DNA of 64,000 nt from Paenibacillus methanolicus (GCF_008124765.1 NZ_VNHS01000002.1:62001-126000), one strand, 5' to 3'; positions 18,320 through 27,978 are shown, numbered from the stretch's first letter. Program-made: numbers and translations. Notes: a model not told the origin generated them from the sequence alone.

Positions 18320-19213
18320 TTAGCTTTTTACTGCGCCAAGCGTCATTCCTTTGACGAAATACTTTTGAAGGAATGGATATACGAGCAAGATGGGTACGGT
18401 GACGACGATCGTAATCGCCATCTTAATGGATTCGGGCGATACCGCCGCCATCGCTTGCTGTGCGTTCGGGTCGCGGTAATCGCTGCCCGTCTGCGTAGAT
18501 AACAGCACCTTCATCAGTTCGTACTGCAGCGTCGTATTTTCCGGACTCCTGTTATTGAACAAGTACGTATCAAACCAGGAATTCCAGTGTCCGACCGCAA
18601 TGAACAAGGCGACTGTCGCCAATACGGGTTGACAAAGCGGAAGAATAATTCTCCAAAATATCGTCCAATCATTCGCGCCGTCAATTTTCGCTGATTCTTG
18701 AAGCGCATACGGAAGTCCGTCGATATACGAGCGGATCACGAACACGTTCCACACGCTGAGCAGTGCAGGGATGATGTAAACGGAAAAGGTACCGATCAAG
18801 CCTAAGTGTTTCATCAACAGGAAACCCGGAATGAGTCCGCCTGAGAAATACATCGTGAGCGCGAACATTACCGACATCCATCTTCTGCCCTGAAAATCAG
18901 GACGGCTTAACGTGTAAGCCATCATGGACGCTGCCACAACCCCGATTGCCGTGCCGACTACCGTCCGAATGACGGAGTTTTTAAAGCCGGTTATCAAGCC
19001 CTCAAAGCCGAAAATCGTTTCATAGTTTCTCAAGGTAAACTCTCGCGGGTAAATCGTCAGACCGCCTCGTACGGTATCCACCGAATCGTTAAACGAAATC
19101 GCCAGTACATTTAAAAATGGATATAAAGTTACAATGGCTACCATCGCCATGAATACATAGATGAAGAGGTCAAATACTTTATCGCCAATACTTTTTTGAG
19201 CAACTCCTTGCAT
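18320..19213 (-). CDS. Carbohydrate ABC transporter permease (YtcP-like)
   Basis: A 297-aa inner-membrane permease with six predicted helices. The cytoplasmic coupling loop ESAKIDGANDWTIFWRIILP (EAA motif, near residue 185) would bind an MsmX-type ATPase. It begins 13 bp after the upstream permease gene ends, with AGGAGGCGCG as ribosome site, and is followed after 71 bp by the binding-protein gene. It forms a heterodimer with the 20,185 product. The C-terminus (QKYFVKGMTLGAVKS) is the usual family ending. Confidence 0.92.
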   Translation of the reverse strand: MQGVAQKSIGDKVFDLFIYVFMAMVAIVTLYPFLNVLAISFNDSVDTVRGGLTIYPREFTLRNYETIFGFEGLITGFKNSVIRTVVGTAIGVVAASMMAYTLSRPDFQGRRWMSVMFALTMYFSGGLIPGFLLMKHLGLIGTFSVYIIPALLSVWNVFVIRSYIDGLPYALQESAKIDGANDWTIFWRIILPLCQPVLATVALFIAVGHWNSWFDTYLFNNRSPENTTLQYELMKVLLSTQTGSDYRDPNAQQAMAAVSPESIKMAITIVVTVPILLVYPFLQKYFVKGMTLGAVKS

Positions 19214-19225
19214 AGGTCGCGCCTC

Positions 19226-20185
19226 CTATATGACAGTTTCTTTGGTGACTCTCTTGTATATTCCGTTCGCGATAAACACGAGTAGGATGCTGACTACGGA
19301 ATTAACGATACCGATTGCCGTACCGTACGAATATCGGCTCATTTGAATCCCGTACTTGAGCGCATACAGATCGAATACCTCTGAATAATCTGCCACCAGA
19401 GGGTTGCCAAGCAAGAACTGCTTCTCGAATCCAATACTGATTAAGTGGCCAATCGACAAGATGAAAAGGACCATGAAGGTTGTACGAATACCTGGCAGCG
19501 TGATATGCCACATCTTGCGGAATCTGCCTGCGCCGTCAACCGTTGACGCTTCGTAAAGCTCGGGATCGATGCCCGCCATCGCTGCCAGGAAAATAATCGA
19601 GCTCCAGCCCATTTCCTTCCATAAATCCGAAGCGGTTACAATTCCCCAGAACAAATTGCCTTTAGCCATAAACTGAATAGGCTGGTCGATAATGTTAAGC
19701 CACATGAGCAATTGGTTCACCGCTCCGCCGTCTGTCGAAAGCATCTTATAGACGAGTCCGGCTACGACAACCCATGAAACAAAGTGAGGCAAATACGAGA
19801 TCGTTTGAACCGACCGTTTGAAAAACTGACCTCTCATCTCATTTAACAATAAGGCGAATATAACCGGAACCGTGAAGCCTACAAGGAGTCCCATCGTACT
19901 CATGGCCAGCGTATTTCGCAAAACAATATAAAATCGTTCATCTTGGAATAGTTCGATAAAATTATCAAACCCGACCCATTTCTGATCGAAAATGGAATCT
20001 TTCGGTTTGTAATTTTGAAAAGCGGTAATCCAGCCCCATATAGGCACATAACTGAAAATAAAAATCCATATCACGAATGGAAGCGACATCATGTACAAGT
20101 AGCGCTGCTGGTACGCTTTGAACCAGAACCGGTTCCTTTTGAGCGTCGACCCTGCTTCCAGGGTACCTTCTGTTAGCGGTTTCAT
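19226..20185 (-). CDS. Carbohydrate ABC transporter permease (LplB-like)
   Basis: A 319-aa permease with six membrane helices and the EAA loop ELYEASTVDGAGRFRKMWHI (near residue 220). It is first in a three-gene importer operon (permease, permease, binding protein). AGGAGGAGCACAA precedes the ATG. A possible promoter (TTGATA-17-TATAGG on the minus strand, about 20,280-20,310) lies upstream; GGTGCAAG and TATGAT occur there too, but the full shared operator was not found. No ATPase gene accompanies the operon. Confidence 0.92.
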   Translation of the reverse strand: MKPLTEGTLEAGSTLKRNRFWFKAYQQRYLYMMSLPFVIWIFIFSYVPIWGWITAFQNYKPKDSIFDQKWVGFDNFIELFQDERFYIVLRNTLAMSTMGLLVGFTVPVIFALLLNEMRGQFFKRSVQTISYLPHFVSWVVVAGLVYKMLSTDGGAVNQLLMWLNIIDQPIQFMAKGNLFWGIVTASDLWKEMGWSSIIFLAAMAGIDPELYEASTVDGAGRFRKMWHITLPGIRTTFMVLFILSIGHLISIGFEKQFLLGNPLVADYSEVFDLYALKYGIQMSRYSYGTAIGIVNSVVSILLVFIANGIYKRVTKETVI

Positions 20186-20331
20186 TTGTGCTCCTCCTAG
20201 CTTCGTAAGCTTCCTCTTTACATGTGATAGCTTACCCTCTCTGATTTGTACTTATCATAAACGGTAGAGACCATTCCCTTGCACCCTATAGAGTAGACCT
20301 AAAATCATATCAAAAGAAATGCTTTCAAACA

Positions 20332-20366
20332 GAAAAATACCCCCAACCCATCTCGGTTGGAGGTAT
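20332..20366 (-). terminator. Terminator after the second binding-protein gene
   Basis: Minus strand ATACCTCCAACC pairs with GGGTTGGGGGTAT, followed by TTTTCT, 25 bp after the stop at 20,391. It separates the kinase-regulator operon from the importer operon. Confidence 0.9.
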
Positions 20367-20390
20367 CCACAATAGCATGATAGGAAGAAT

Positions 20391-22079
20391 TTATTCATTC
20401 CAAAGTTTCACGCGGTCTTTCACCAGCTTGGTATACGCTTCGTTTAGCTTCTCGACGCCTGCTTTCTCCAGCTCCTTCATGAAGTCATCCCATATAGCGT
20501 CGAATTGTTCCGGCTTTGACAGAATGGCTTGGGTGATGCGCTTCTTCACAATGGCTTGACACTGTTGAAAGATGACATTCGCTTCAGAGCCGGTCTCCAT
20601 GTTGATGGTCCATGCCGATCCCCATGGTTTGACCGGGAATTGTTTCTCGGACGGCCACAGATCCTTGTAACTTTTGACCTTGTAAGCAGCCAATGTCTCC
20701 CTGTCCGCTTGCGTGTATTCCTTCTCGATTTGTTCCGGGAAGACAGGCGTGTAATAATTGCCCGTCGGGTCCTTCACGCCATCTCCGTAGCTCGGTCCGA
20801 ATCGATACATATCGACGCCGGTCGTTTTCCTAAAGTTCCAGTTGTCCTTAACTTTCATCTTCGAAATGTCTTCCGGAATGACGCGTTTCCCGTTCTCCAC
20901 CTTGTAATGCTTGCCTTCGATTCCCCAGTTGATCAGTATTTGCCCTTCATCGGACGCCAGATAATCGAGAAATTGGATGACGCGAACCGGGTCTTTGGCG
21001 CTCTTCGTGATCGAGATGCCGATACCCGCCAAGTAACCGGTGCTCTGGAAGTCATGTCGCTTAAAGGATTCATTAAGGGTAACCGGGAAGTGGGCGTAGG
21101 TTTGATCAATCTTGCCTTCCTTCTTCAATGCAGCTACTTCACCGGCGAAGTCCCAATCCGCATCGATGAGTCCCAGAACGCGGCCGCTTGCAATCTTCGC
21201 CCTGTACTGGCCAACCTTCTGAACGAAGCTCTCGGGGTCCAGCAAGCCGATGTCGTGCATATGGTTCAGCCATCGGAAGTATTCCTTCTCTTCCGGACGC
21301 AGGTAATGCAATTTTGCCTCATACGTATCCGGATCGATATAAAATTCGCCATCATCCGACGCGCCAGTCGCTGCGACAGCCGGGTTGGTGACGCTGATCA
21401 AAAACTGCCATTCCCCTCCGTTCAGGGACAAAGGAATGATCGGTTGACCGTCGGCCGTGGTCTTGTGCTTGTTATAATAGGTTTTGAGCGCATGCTCGAA
21501 ATCCTTCACCGTCTTGATCTGCGGATAGCCAAGCTCCTTCAGCACGGCGTGCTGAAGCTCGAAGCCGCTTCCTGCCTTGAAGTAGGTTTGGTTGACCGGT
21601 GCTGTCGGCAGGACATAAATGCCATGGTCGTCATTGCTCCAGCGCAACCGTTTCATGTATTCGCCATAGAGCTTCTTGATGTTCGGCGCGTGCGCATCAA
21701 TGAGCGGCGTCAAATCGATCAATGCGCCGGCGTCCTTCAGCTTGCCCACGCTGACTTTGGCCGAAACCATGTCCGGATATTCGTTGCTGGCCACCATCAG
21801 CGCGAACATATCCGTGTCCGTGTTATTGCCCGGGAATTGCGCTTTGATCGAGATGCCGGTTTTTTCCGTAATGAACTTGCCGACCTCGCTTTGCATGTCA
21901 TCCCACAGCGGGTTGTTATCGCCTGATGCGAAAGTGATCGTCATGGGCGCGATCGCTTTCTCCGGCGATTCGTCAGGGCTGCTGGAGCGATCGGACTCCA
22001 ATCTGTCGCTACAGCCGGCGGCTACAAGAAGGGTTCCGATCATCAACAGGCTTGCCGCTTTTTTTTGGCTGGCTTTCAT
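20391..22079 (-). CDS. Second sugar-binding lipoprotein, in the two-component operon
   Basis: A 562-aa lipoprotein (signal ASLLMIGTLLVAAGC, then an acidic linker). It is a clear paralogue of the 18,248 protein over its whole length: NPLWDDMQSEVGKFI, GSGFELQHAVLKELGYPQI, VLGLIDADWDF and QFLDYLASDEGQIL all recur. It follows the response-regulator gene directly and has no permease of its own, so it may either feed the 20,185/19,213 permeases or present ligand to the YesM-type kinase. The ATG at 22,079 with GGGAGGCAG upstream is chosen over the frame to 22,115. Confidence 0.9.
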   Translation of the reverse strand: MKASQKKAASLLMIGTLLVAAGCSDRLESDRSSSPDESPEKAIAPMTITFASGDNNPLWDDMQSEVGKFITEKTGISIKAQFPGNNTDTDMFALMVASNEYPDMVSAKVSVGKLKDAGALIDLTPLIDAHAPNIKKLYGEYMKRLRWSNDDHGIYVLPTAPVNQTYFKAGSGFELQHAVLKELGYPQIKTVKDFEHALKTYYNKHKTTADGQPIIPLSLNGGEWQFLISVTNPAVAATGASDDGEFYIDPDTYEAKLHYLRPEEKEYFRWLNHMHDIGLLDPESFVQKVGQYRAKIASGRVLGLIDADWDFAGEVAALKKEGKIDQTYAHFPVTLNESFKRHDFQSTGYLAGIGISITKSAKDPVRVIQFLDYLASDEGQILINWGIEGKHYKVENGKRVIPEDISKMKVKDNWNFRKTTGVDMYRFGPSYGDGVKDPTGNYYTPVFPEQIEKEYTQADRETLAAYKVKSYKDLWPSEKQFPVKPWGSAWTINMETGSEANVIFQQCQAIVKKRITQAILSKPEQFDAIWDDFMKELEKAGVEKLNEAYTKLVKDRVKLWNE

Positions 22080-22117
22080 GAAATGCTGCCTCCCTTTCTC
22101 CCCCACGCTATACACAA

Positions 22118-23695
22118 TTATGTGGTTTCCAGCGAAAATGCCTTGGCCTTTGGAGGAGCTCCTTTGATCGAAGAGGGGGAAGCTCCTACATATTTCTTGA
22201 ATTTGCTATGGAAATAATCCACATTGGGATATCCTACGCGCTCCGAGACCTCGTAGACCTTGTGTCCTTCACGGAGGAGCCGGATCGCTTGCTGAATACG
22301 GACTTTATCCAAGAAGGTGTGGAAGGAGTCGCCCGTATGCTGCTTGAACATTTTCCCCAAATACCCCTTGTGGTAATTGTATATTTCCGCCATCGTCTCC
22401 AACTTTAAATTCTCATGATAATGCCGTTGGATAAAATCCATCACTTGCTTGACCACAGGCAGGCTGCCGTTCCCCCCCAGCCTTCCCGCCAGGTCGACGA
22501 GCTGGGTCTGAGCGGCGCTGAGCGCCGTATCGTAATGGGCGTGTTGATAAAGCTCGGCCAATAACGGCGCATAGTCCTGGATATTGACGTTCTGATGGAG
22601 AGCCGCCAGATTGCTCAGCGCAACGGACAACACTTGCACCAGGCCGGACTTGATCGCGGATTCGGAAGAATCATAAGCCGCAAGCGCTCTTCCCGCTTCC
22701 TCCAGCGTCTCCGCCACCCCCTCGCATCTGCCGAGATCCAGCATGTAGAACAGCTTGGTTGCGAGCGCCTCGAGATCCGGGGGAGCATGCCTGTTCGGCT
22801 CCGTCGCCGTATGGCTCAAGACGGATTCCGTCACCAAGTGGATCTGCCCTTCGGCAAGCAGGAAGCGGTTTCTCAACACGCCTAAGGCGCCTTCATACGA
22901 TTGACGGATATCCGCGAGTTTATAGACAATACGTCCCGCTGCAGCAGTAAAGCCTACCTGAAGACCGCCGGCGTCCTGCAGAAGCCGGGTCCATTCGCTT
23001 TTGACGCCGGGTCGGTTCAGATCCCCCTTCAGAAGGAATCCGATATACGGGCCGGTCTGAAACCCGTACCCGAGATCCTCCTCCTCCGCGGCTTCCAGCC
23101 ATTTCGTCTTAACCGACTCCAGACGCTCAAGTCCTGCCTGAGAGATATCCTCCGCCTCAACCAACAGAATCTGCTTGGATTTTCCAGCAAAACGGGTTAA
23201 GGGCAGCAGCTCGCTTTCCAGTGCCGGAGCGTCTGCCGGGTCAGCCGCGATCAACTTGAGGATCAGTTCCTCCCTTAGCGCGTCGACATGGAATTCGGAC
23301 AATTTGGCGTGACCCGACCGCTGGTCCAGTTTGGATCGGATGCGCAGCAGCTCTCCCTTTAGCTCCAGTTCATCGATCGGCTTGAGCACATAACCGCTCA
23401 CCCCCATCTCCATGGCTTGCTTGGCGTAGGCAAAATCAGCGTATCCGCTCAGGATCAGAAATTGGCATTCCCCATCCGTCTTGCGAATTTCTCGGATCGC
23501 TTGAAGACCATCCATGCGCGGCATCCGGATATCAATGACGATCAGTTCAGGAGAAAGCTCCTGATGGAGGGCAACCGCTTTTATCCCGTTTGAGACGTCT
23601 CCCACCACGCAGAAGCCAAGCGATTCCCAATCGACGATTTTCAGGAGCCCCTTCCGGATGGCCGGTTCGTCGTCGACCACTAGCACTTTATACAT
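22118..23695 (-). CDS. YesN-type response regulator with AraC DNA-binding domain
   Basis: A 525-aa cytoplasmic regulator. Receiver domain at 1-120 with DDE (8-10), phosphoacceptor D55 in VIDIRMPRMDG and K105-region LKPIDE; a variable linker of about 270 residues; and an AraC-type double helix-turn-helix at about 415-515 (ETMAEIYNYHKGYLGKMF, VSERVGYPNVDYFHSKFKKYVG). It overlaps the kinase gene by 8 bp, so the two are translationally coupled. As one of two AraC-type proteins in the window, it is a candidate for the shared operator seen before GH2, GH43, GH5, GH3 and the transport operon. Confidence 0.95.
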   Translation of the reverse strand: MYKVLVVDDEPAIRKGLLKIVDWESLGFCVVGDVSNGIKAVALHQELSPELIVIDIRMPRMDGLQAIREIRKTDGECQFLILSGYADFAYAKQAMEMGVSGYVLKPIDELELKGELLRIRSKLDQRSGHAKLSEFHVDALREELILKLIAADPADAPALESELLPLTRFAGKSKQILLVEAEDISQAGLERLESVKTKWLEAAEEEDLGYGFQTGPYIGFLLKGDLNRPGVKSEWTRLLQDAGGLQVGFTAAAGRIVYKLADIRQSYEGALGVLRNRFLLAEGQIHLVTESVLSHTATEPNRHAPPDLEALATKLFYMLDLGRCEGVAETLEEAGRALAAYDSSESAIKSGLVQVLSVALSNLAALHQNVNIQDYAPLLAELYQHAHYDTALSAAQTQLVDLAGRLGGNGSLPVVKQVMDFIQRHYHENLKLETMAEIYNYHKGYLGKMFKQHTGDSFHTFLDKVRIQQAIRLLREGHKVYEVSERVGYPNVDYFHSKFKKYVGASPSSIKGAPPKAKAFSLETT

Positions 23696-25496
23696 GCAAC
23701 TTTCCCCCCAGCGGTATGGAAAATGATAGGCGCGTACCAGATCCGGGCGGGCAGTCCAGCTTTAGCCCGAATCCTTCTCCGTAAGTCAGAATCAGACGCT
23801 GATGCACGTTGCGAAGACCTATCCGATGTTCATCGGCATCTTCCATATCCTGAAAGGAATGCTCGATTTCCCGCCATTTCCCTTCCGGTATGCCGCACCC
23901 GTTGTCCTCTACCGTAATCACGACTCGGTCCGACTCCACACGCGTACCGATGATGACAATTCCCCCTTCTTCTACATCCTCCAGTCCATGCACCACCGCA
24001 TTTTCCACTAGAGGCTGAACGAGGAGCGGCGGAATCTCCACGCTCATGGCCGAATGATCCAGATGGAGCTCGTAGGTCAATCGTTCGTCGTCGAACCGGA
24101 ATTGCTGAAGTTCCAAATAGCAGCGCGCAATATCGAGCTCTTCCCGGAGCGTGATTTTGCGGTCACCGATTTCAATGCTGCGTCTCATCAGTTTCCCCAA
24201 GAGATGCACGACATTGGAGATCTCCGCATCCCCTTTCGCAAACGCTTTCATTCGAATGGATTCCAGCGCATTGAACAGAAAATGCGGGTTCATTTGACTG
24301 GCCATCATCTTCAGCTTGATGTCGCGCTGCCGCAGCTCCAGCAGGTTTTTCTGCCTGTGGGACTCGCTCACTTCATCCATCAGGCTCCGGATGCTGGCTA
24401 GCATATGGTTGAACTGCCTGGATAACGTGCCAATTTCATCGTTTCCGTCCACATCCGATTTGACGTTCAGATTGCCCATGGAGACCTTGTTCAACACCTT
24501 ATTAAGCAGAAGCAGTCTGCGGGACAAGAAAGACGAGGTGAAATATATGAGCACGATCGCAATGGACAAACTGGCCGCAATGATGGTGAACCCCAACCTG
24601 CTGACCCGGTTTGCGTCGCTCACGATACTGTCGATCGTAAAGACCGAAATGACTTTGAGCCCGTTCCGGCTAAATGGCGGAACCACCTCTTCCACCACAA
24701 TCTTCGAGGGCTTCCCCTCGTAATGAAAATCGTAGACGCCAGCGCGCCGATCGCTCAGATCCTTGGCGAAATCCATGCTTTCGATATTCCGTCCGACCCA
24801 TTGCGGTTGTTTGGCAGCGACAATGAATCCCTTCTCATCGATAATCATCGTATCGAACGGTTCCTGGCTTAGAATCCCATTGAGTTCATCCTGGTCCAAA
24901 TTGATGACCAGTACCCCATTGGAACGGTACAGCGGAAAATCGATCCTCCGAACGAGGCTGAGATAAGCGCGATTTTCTTTCGTCTCATCCTTGATGTAAT
25001 GCCAACCGATGAACGAACTGGATTTGTCCAGCGCCTCCCGATACCAGTTCGAGTTCTTGACAGACTCATCTGCGCTTAGAAAATCCCAGTTGCTAATCGG
25101 CAGCGGAGGGTCTGTATAGAAGCGGATGTTATCAATTTCCTTGTATAATTGCACGGAGTCCCGGAAATAGCGAAAATCCCAATAGGCCGTAACCAGGTCG
25201 AAGGTGGTCTCATAGCGGTCATTGACCAAATTGGATAACCGATCGTCCACTTGCAATTTGTTCGATATTTCAATCGGCATGCGAAGAATATCCGTTATGT
25301 GCTTCTTGATTTTGTCCACGTTGTTCATGGTTTGCTGTGTAGCTTGGTCTAGTACGTTCTGGCGGTAGGAAGCGGTCAAGATAAGGCCCACGAGAAGAAC
25401 AGGGATGAACACCACTGCGACGATGGAAATGACCATCTTGTTCTTTAACCGGATATTGTTCGTCTTCCTAACGGCGGCTAGGATCATGCTTCCCAT
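23688..25496 (-). CDS. YesM-type membrane sensor histidine kinase
   Basis: A 602-aa kinase with a first membrane helix at 19-40, an extracellular sensor domain of about 250 residues (dCache-like), a second helix at about 290-312, a HAMP linker (VSMGNLNVKSDVDGNDEIG), the His_kinase motif QMNPHFLFNALESI with the phosphorylated histidine near 403, and a HATPase domain (QPLVENAVVHGLE, ITVEDNGCGIPEG). It phosphorylates the overlapping YesN-type regulator, presumably on sensing polysaccharide-derived sugars or a loaded binding protein. AAGGAGACC precedes the ATG. First gene of the operon kinase-regulator-binding protein. Confidence 0.95.
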   Translation of the reverse strand: MGSMILAAVRKTNNIRLKNKMVISIVAVVFIPVLLVGLILTASYRQNVLDQATQQTMNNVDKIKKHITDILRMPIEISNKLQVDDRLSNLVNDRYETTFDLVTAYWDFRYFRDSVQLYKEIDNIRFYTDPPLPISNWDFLSADESVKNSNWYREALDKSSSFIGWHYIKDETKENRAYLSLVRRIDFPLYRSNGVLVINLDQDELNGILSQEPFDTMIIDEKGFIVAAKQPQWVGRNIESMDFAKDLSDRRAGVYDFHYEGKPSKIVVEEVVPPFSRNGLKVISVFTIDSIVSDANRVSRLGFTIIAASLSIAIVLIYFTSSFLSRRLLLLNKVLNKVSMGNLNVKSDVDGNDEIGTLSRQFNHMLASIRSLMDEVSESHRQKNLLELRQRDIKLKMMASQMNPHFLFNALESIRMKAFAKGDAEISNVVHLLGKLMRRSIEIGDRKITLREELDIARCYLELQQFRFDDERLTYELHLDHSAMSVEIPPLLVQPLVENAVVHGLEDVEEGGIVIIGTRVESDRVVITVEDNGCGIPEGKWREIEHSFQDMEDADEHRIGLRNVHQRLILTYGEGFGLKLDCPPGSGTRLSFSIPLGGKLHV

Positions 25497-25879
25497 TCTA
25501 GGTCTCCTTTCGGATGCAGGAGTAAGTCGTGAGCGGATAGCTCCGTTATCAACGATAGAGCTTGGCTTGGTGGCGCTTACAACACAAAGCGGCGCTTCAC
25601 TCTTCTGGACGGGTAAGAGCGTAAATAGTAGCTTCTTATCCCTTCCGCCTTTAAGCGGATTTCAGAGTTTGGAACAGCCCTCAAGGAGAGCGCTTGGCCG
25701 CTGTTCCAAGCTCTGAATCTGTTGCTTTAGACTGTCGAGGACGTCTCGTACGCTGGTTGTAGTAGATTTAATATACACTATTTTCACCATAATCCACTAC
25801 CAATTGTTAGGTTTCTACATTCAACAAATTCGACAGGATCTGTAGGGCAGACATTCATTCGGTTCCCAGCACCAGATGC
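25497..25879 (-). other. Upstream region of kinase operon with long inverted repeats
   Basis: No gene is seen. An 18-bp inverted repeat (25,661-25,678 with 25,700-25,717, one mismatch, 21-nt loop) lies about 165 bp before the kinase gene. Further out, GTAGTGGATTA and TAAATCTACTAC form an imperfect dyad at about 25,751-25,793 on the minus strand, around a possible TATATT -10 box. Either could be regulatory. Confidence 0.5.
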
Positions 25880-25914
25880 AAGAAAAGACCCTCCAAACGA
25901 TACATTTGGAGGGG
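25880..25914 (-). terminator. Terminator after secreted CE4 gene
   Basis: Minus strand CCCTCCAAA-loop-TTTGGAGGG followed by TCTTTTCTT, 10 bp after the stop at 25,924. Confidence 0.9.
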
Positions 25915-25923
25915 GATTTGAGC

Positions 25924-27789
25924 CTACGTGCGAGAAAACTGGACGTTATTCATGTAGAACGTAGCTGGATTGGTAACACTCGTAAAGGTAATTGTTTTCC
26001 ATTTCGTGAAATTGACCCCAGTCATAGTGGCTAAAGGAATAGAAACATGTTTCCATGAAGCATCGGAAGGCGTTGGAATGTTTACGGAATAACCATTCGT
26101 CCCATCGCTAACATACATGGAAAGCGTTACGCCTCCAGCTCCCCCTTTCACCCAAAAGTCTAACGTATTGTAAGCAGATACGTCATGCGCGGCCCAATCA
26201 TTCGTATAAAAAGCCCCGTTCCAGCCGCTCCCTGCATAGACAAACTTCTGAGAAGCGACACCGGTATTTCCGGGTACAACCGTAGCGTCCGTACTTGCTG
26301 TTAGGTTATTCGAATTGCTGTAATTTACAGCATATGGCTTACGCTTCAATTCAAGCGACTTGGCACCAAAGGAGATCGTATAATTGCCGCCTGCATCAGG
26401 TTGAATGACTTGACCATTTTGTACGACCTGATAACCATCTCCGTTCTTCAGCTTCACCTTTAGATTGATATTGTTGGGGAAGTAGGCTGGAACGTTCCAA
26501 GTATAACGCGTTCCGGTTGAAGTCGCATTTGGTGTAAGGTTTTCGATGGTTTTCTGCGCTCTCCAGTAGCCGCTTACCGCCCCGTAAGGGGCGATCCAGA
26601 TGCTGGATCGTTTGGTATCCAAATAGTTAATCAATGCATTCATCTGATCCAGCGGCAAGGAAGTAGCACCACCACCAACATCATGTGCCGTAATTACTGT
26701 CCAGGCACCTTGGCTAATTGCATGATCGACCCAACTCTTGTAGTCCGTATTAAAGCTTCCCTCTCCCCATGTAAACTGGGAAGAGATATTCATCCAATCG
26801 GGGGTGTCTGATGGTTTCATAAAGTAAGTCCCGTTACCCCAACCCCCTCTTGCTGAAAGGTGCGTATCTATCAGGTATTTGACGAGATAGGGATCATTAT
26901 TCGTGTAGGGATAGGCATAAGTTACGACTGTTGTGCCCATCGCTTGTGCAATCTCGGTTTGAGCTGCGACAGTTTCATCATAGCCTAAAGTATCGTTATA
27001 CGTCCTTTGATAAGGTTGGGTTGGATTGGCGCTTGGTTCATAGTGATGTTTGGAATGGTTTCCAATTTCATGACCGGCCAAAGGGAGCTTTTTCCAATCT
27101 TCCTTTCGGCTGCCCGTTATTGCCGTTTCCGTTATAAAAAACGTAGCCTTCATCCCTTTAGCATTTAAAGCCGGGACCGCATAATCAAGCTGCGAATCAA
27201 CACCGTCATCAAAGGTAAGCGATACTGCCGATTGTGCTCCATTCCAGGGTACGACTGTTATTTGTGGTCCCGTGTACGGATCGATGTATGAGAACTGAAC
27301 GTTATTAAGATAGAACGTCGTATTAAGCGTACTTGTATTACAGCTAAATGTAATGGTCATCCACTTTGTAAAATCAACCCCGGTCATAACAGAGAGATCA
27401 ATGGAGACGTGCTTCCAGGATGCATCGGAAGGCGTTTGTATGTTTGCGGTATAACTATTCGTCCCGTCGCTAACATTCATGGAAAGAGCTTCGCCGCCAG
27501 CCGCTCCTTTGACCCAAAAATCTAACGTATTGTAAGCAGATACATCATGCGCGCCCCAATCCGTGTAAAACGCCCCGTTCCAGCCGCCCCCTGAAACTAC
27601 AAATTTCTGGGAGGCAACACCGGTGCTTCCAGGTACAACGGTGGAATCATTACTTTGAGTTAGGTTATTACTATTACTATAATTCACAACATATGGGGCT
27701 GATGGTGCCGCCGATGCAGTCTGAGACACAACCGGTAACGGAGATATAAGAATGAAGAGAGCGATGCATAACGAAATCATTCTTTTCAT
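25924..27789 (-). CDS. Secreted polysaccharide deacetylase (CE4) between two copies of a binding-type domain
   Basis: A 621-aa secreted protein. Signal peptide at 1-28. Residues about 33-165 and 485-620 are near copies of one beta-sandwich domain (VVNYSNSNNLT..., GGWNGAFYTDW, HDVSAYNTLDFWVKGAAGG, WKHVSIDL, FYLNNVQFS), of the kind that binds carbohydrate. Between them lies a NodB-type deacetylase domain with SLTFDDGVDSQL, GNHSKHHY (HxxxH), and AYPYTNND. A short Ig-like segment (about 415-480) precedes the second copy. It probably removes acetyl groups from a cell-external polysaccharide such as acetylated xylan or xyloglucan; peptidoglycan or chitin is possible. It is monocistronic with its own terminator, and it is expressed from a promoter that is a copy of the GH74-GH5 promoter. 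Confidence 0.9.
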   Translation of the reverse strand: MKRMISLCIALFILISPLPVVSQTASAAPSAPYVVNYSNSNNLTQSNDSTVVPGSTGVASQKFVVSGGGWNGAFYTDWGAHDVSAYNTLDFWVKGAAGGEALSMNVSDGTNSYTANIQTPSDASWKHVSIDLSVMTGVDFTKWMTITFSCNTSTLNTTFYLNNVQFSYIDPYTGPQITVVPWNGAQSAVSLTFDDGVDSQLDYAVPALNAKGMKATFFITETAITGSRKEDWKKLPLAGHEIGNHSKHHYEPSANPTQPYQRTYNDTLGYDETVAAQTEIAQAMGTTVVTYAYPYTNNDPYLVKYLIDTHLSARGGWGNGTYFMKPSDTPDWMNISSQFTWGEGSFNTDYKSWVDHAISQGAWTVITAHDVGGGATSLPLDQMNALINYLDTKRSSIWIAPYGAVSGYWRAQKTIENLTPNATSTGTRYTWNVPAYFPNNINLKVKLKNGDGYQVVQNGQVIQPDAGGNYTISFGAKSLELKRKPYAVNYSNSNNLTASTDATVVPGNTGVASQKFVYAGSGWNGAFYTNDWAAHDVSAYNTLDFWVKGGAGGVTLSMYVSDGTNGYSVNIPTPSDASWKHVSIPLATMTGVNFTKWKTITFTSVTNPATFYMNNVQFSRT

Positions 27790-27901
27790 TAGATGTCATT
27801 CCTTTCGTTGTGCTGTAGTGCTTTAGCTTTAGCTCGATATCTTTAGGCGCGTTCCTTGCTGCAGGCCTATAGGATTGTGTCGATTGACAGCTGTCCTCAC
27901 A

Positions 27902-27954
27902 ACACGGCGGCCGTCAGCACAGCTAGCCACTTTTTCTTTTTTTCATGTCCTTTA
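27902..27954 (-). pseudogene. Relic of the GH74-GH5 signal-peptide start
   Basis: On the minus strand an ATG at about 27,944, with GGAGG 12 nt upstream, opens MKKRKKWLAVLTAAVL and then a stop. It matches MKQRKKWLSVLTAAAL, the first residues of the GH74-GH5 protein. Upstream DNA to about 28,085 matches 7,014-7,150 too. The remainder of the gene is absent; the short frame may still be translated as a leader before the CE4 gene. Confidence 0.75.
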
Positions 27955-27978
27955 TTGTCCTCCTTCTGACCATGATAT

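Noticed and set aside
20529..21926. A 465-codon plus-strand frame opposite the second binding-protein gene
   Set aside because: It is an antisense shadow of a well-supported lipoprotein gene with no domain or ribosome site.
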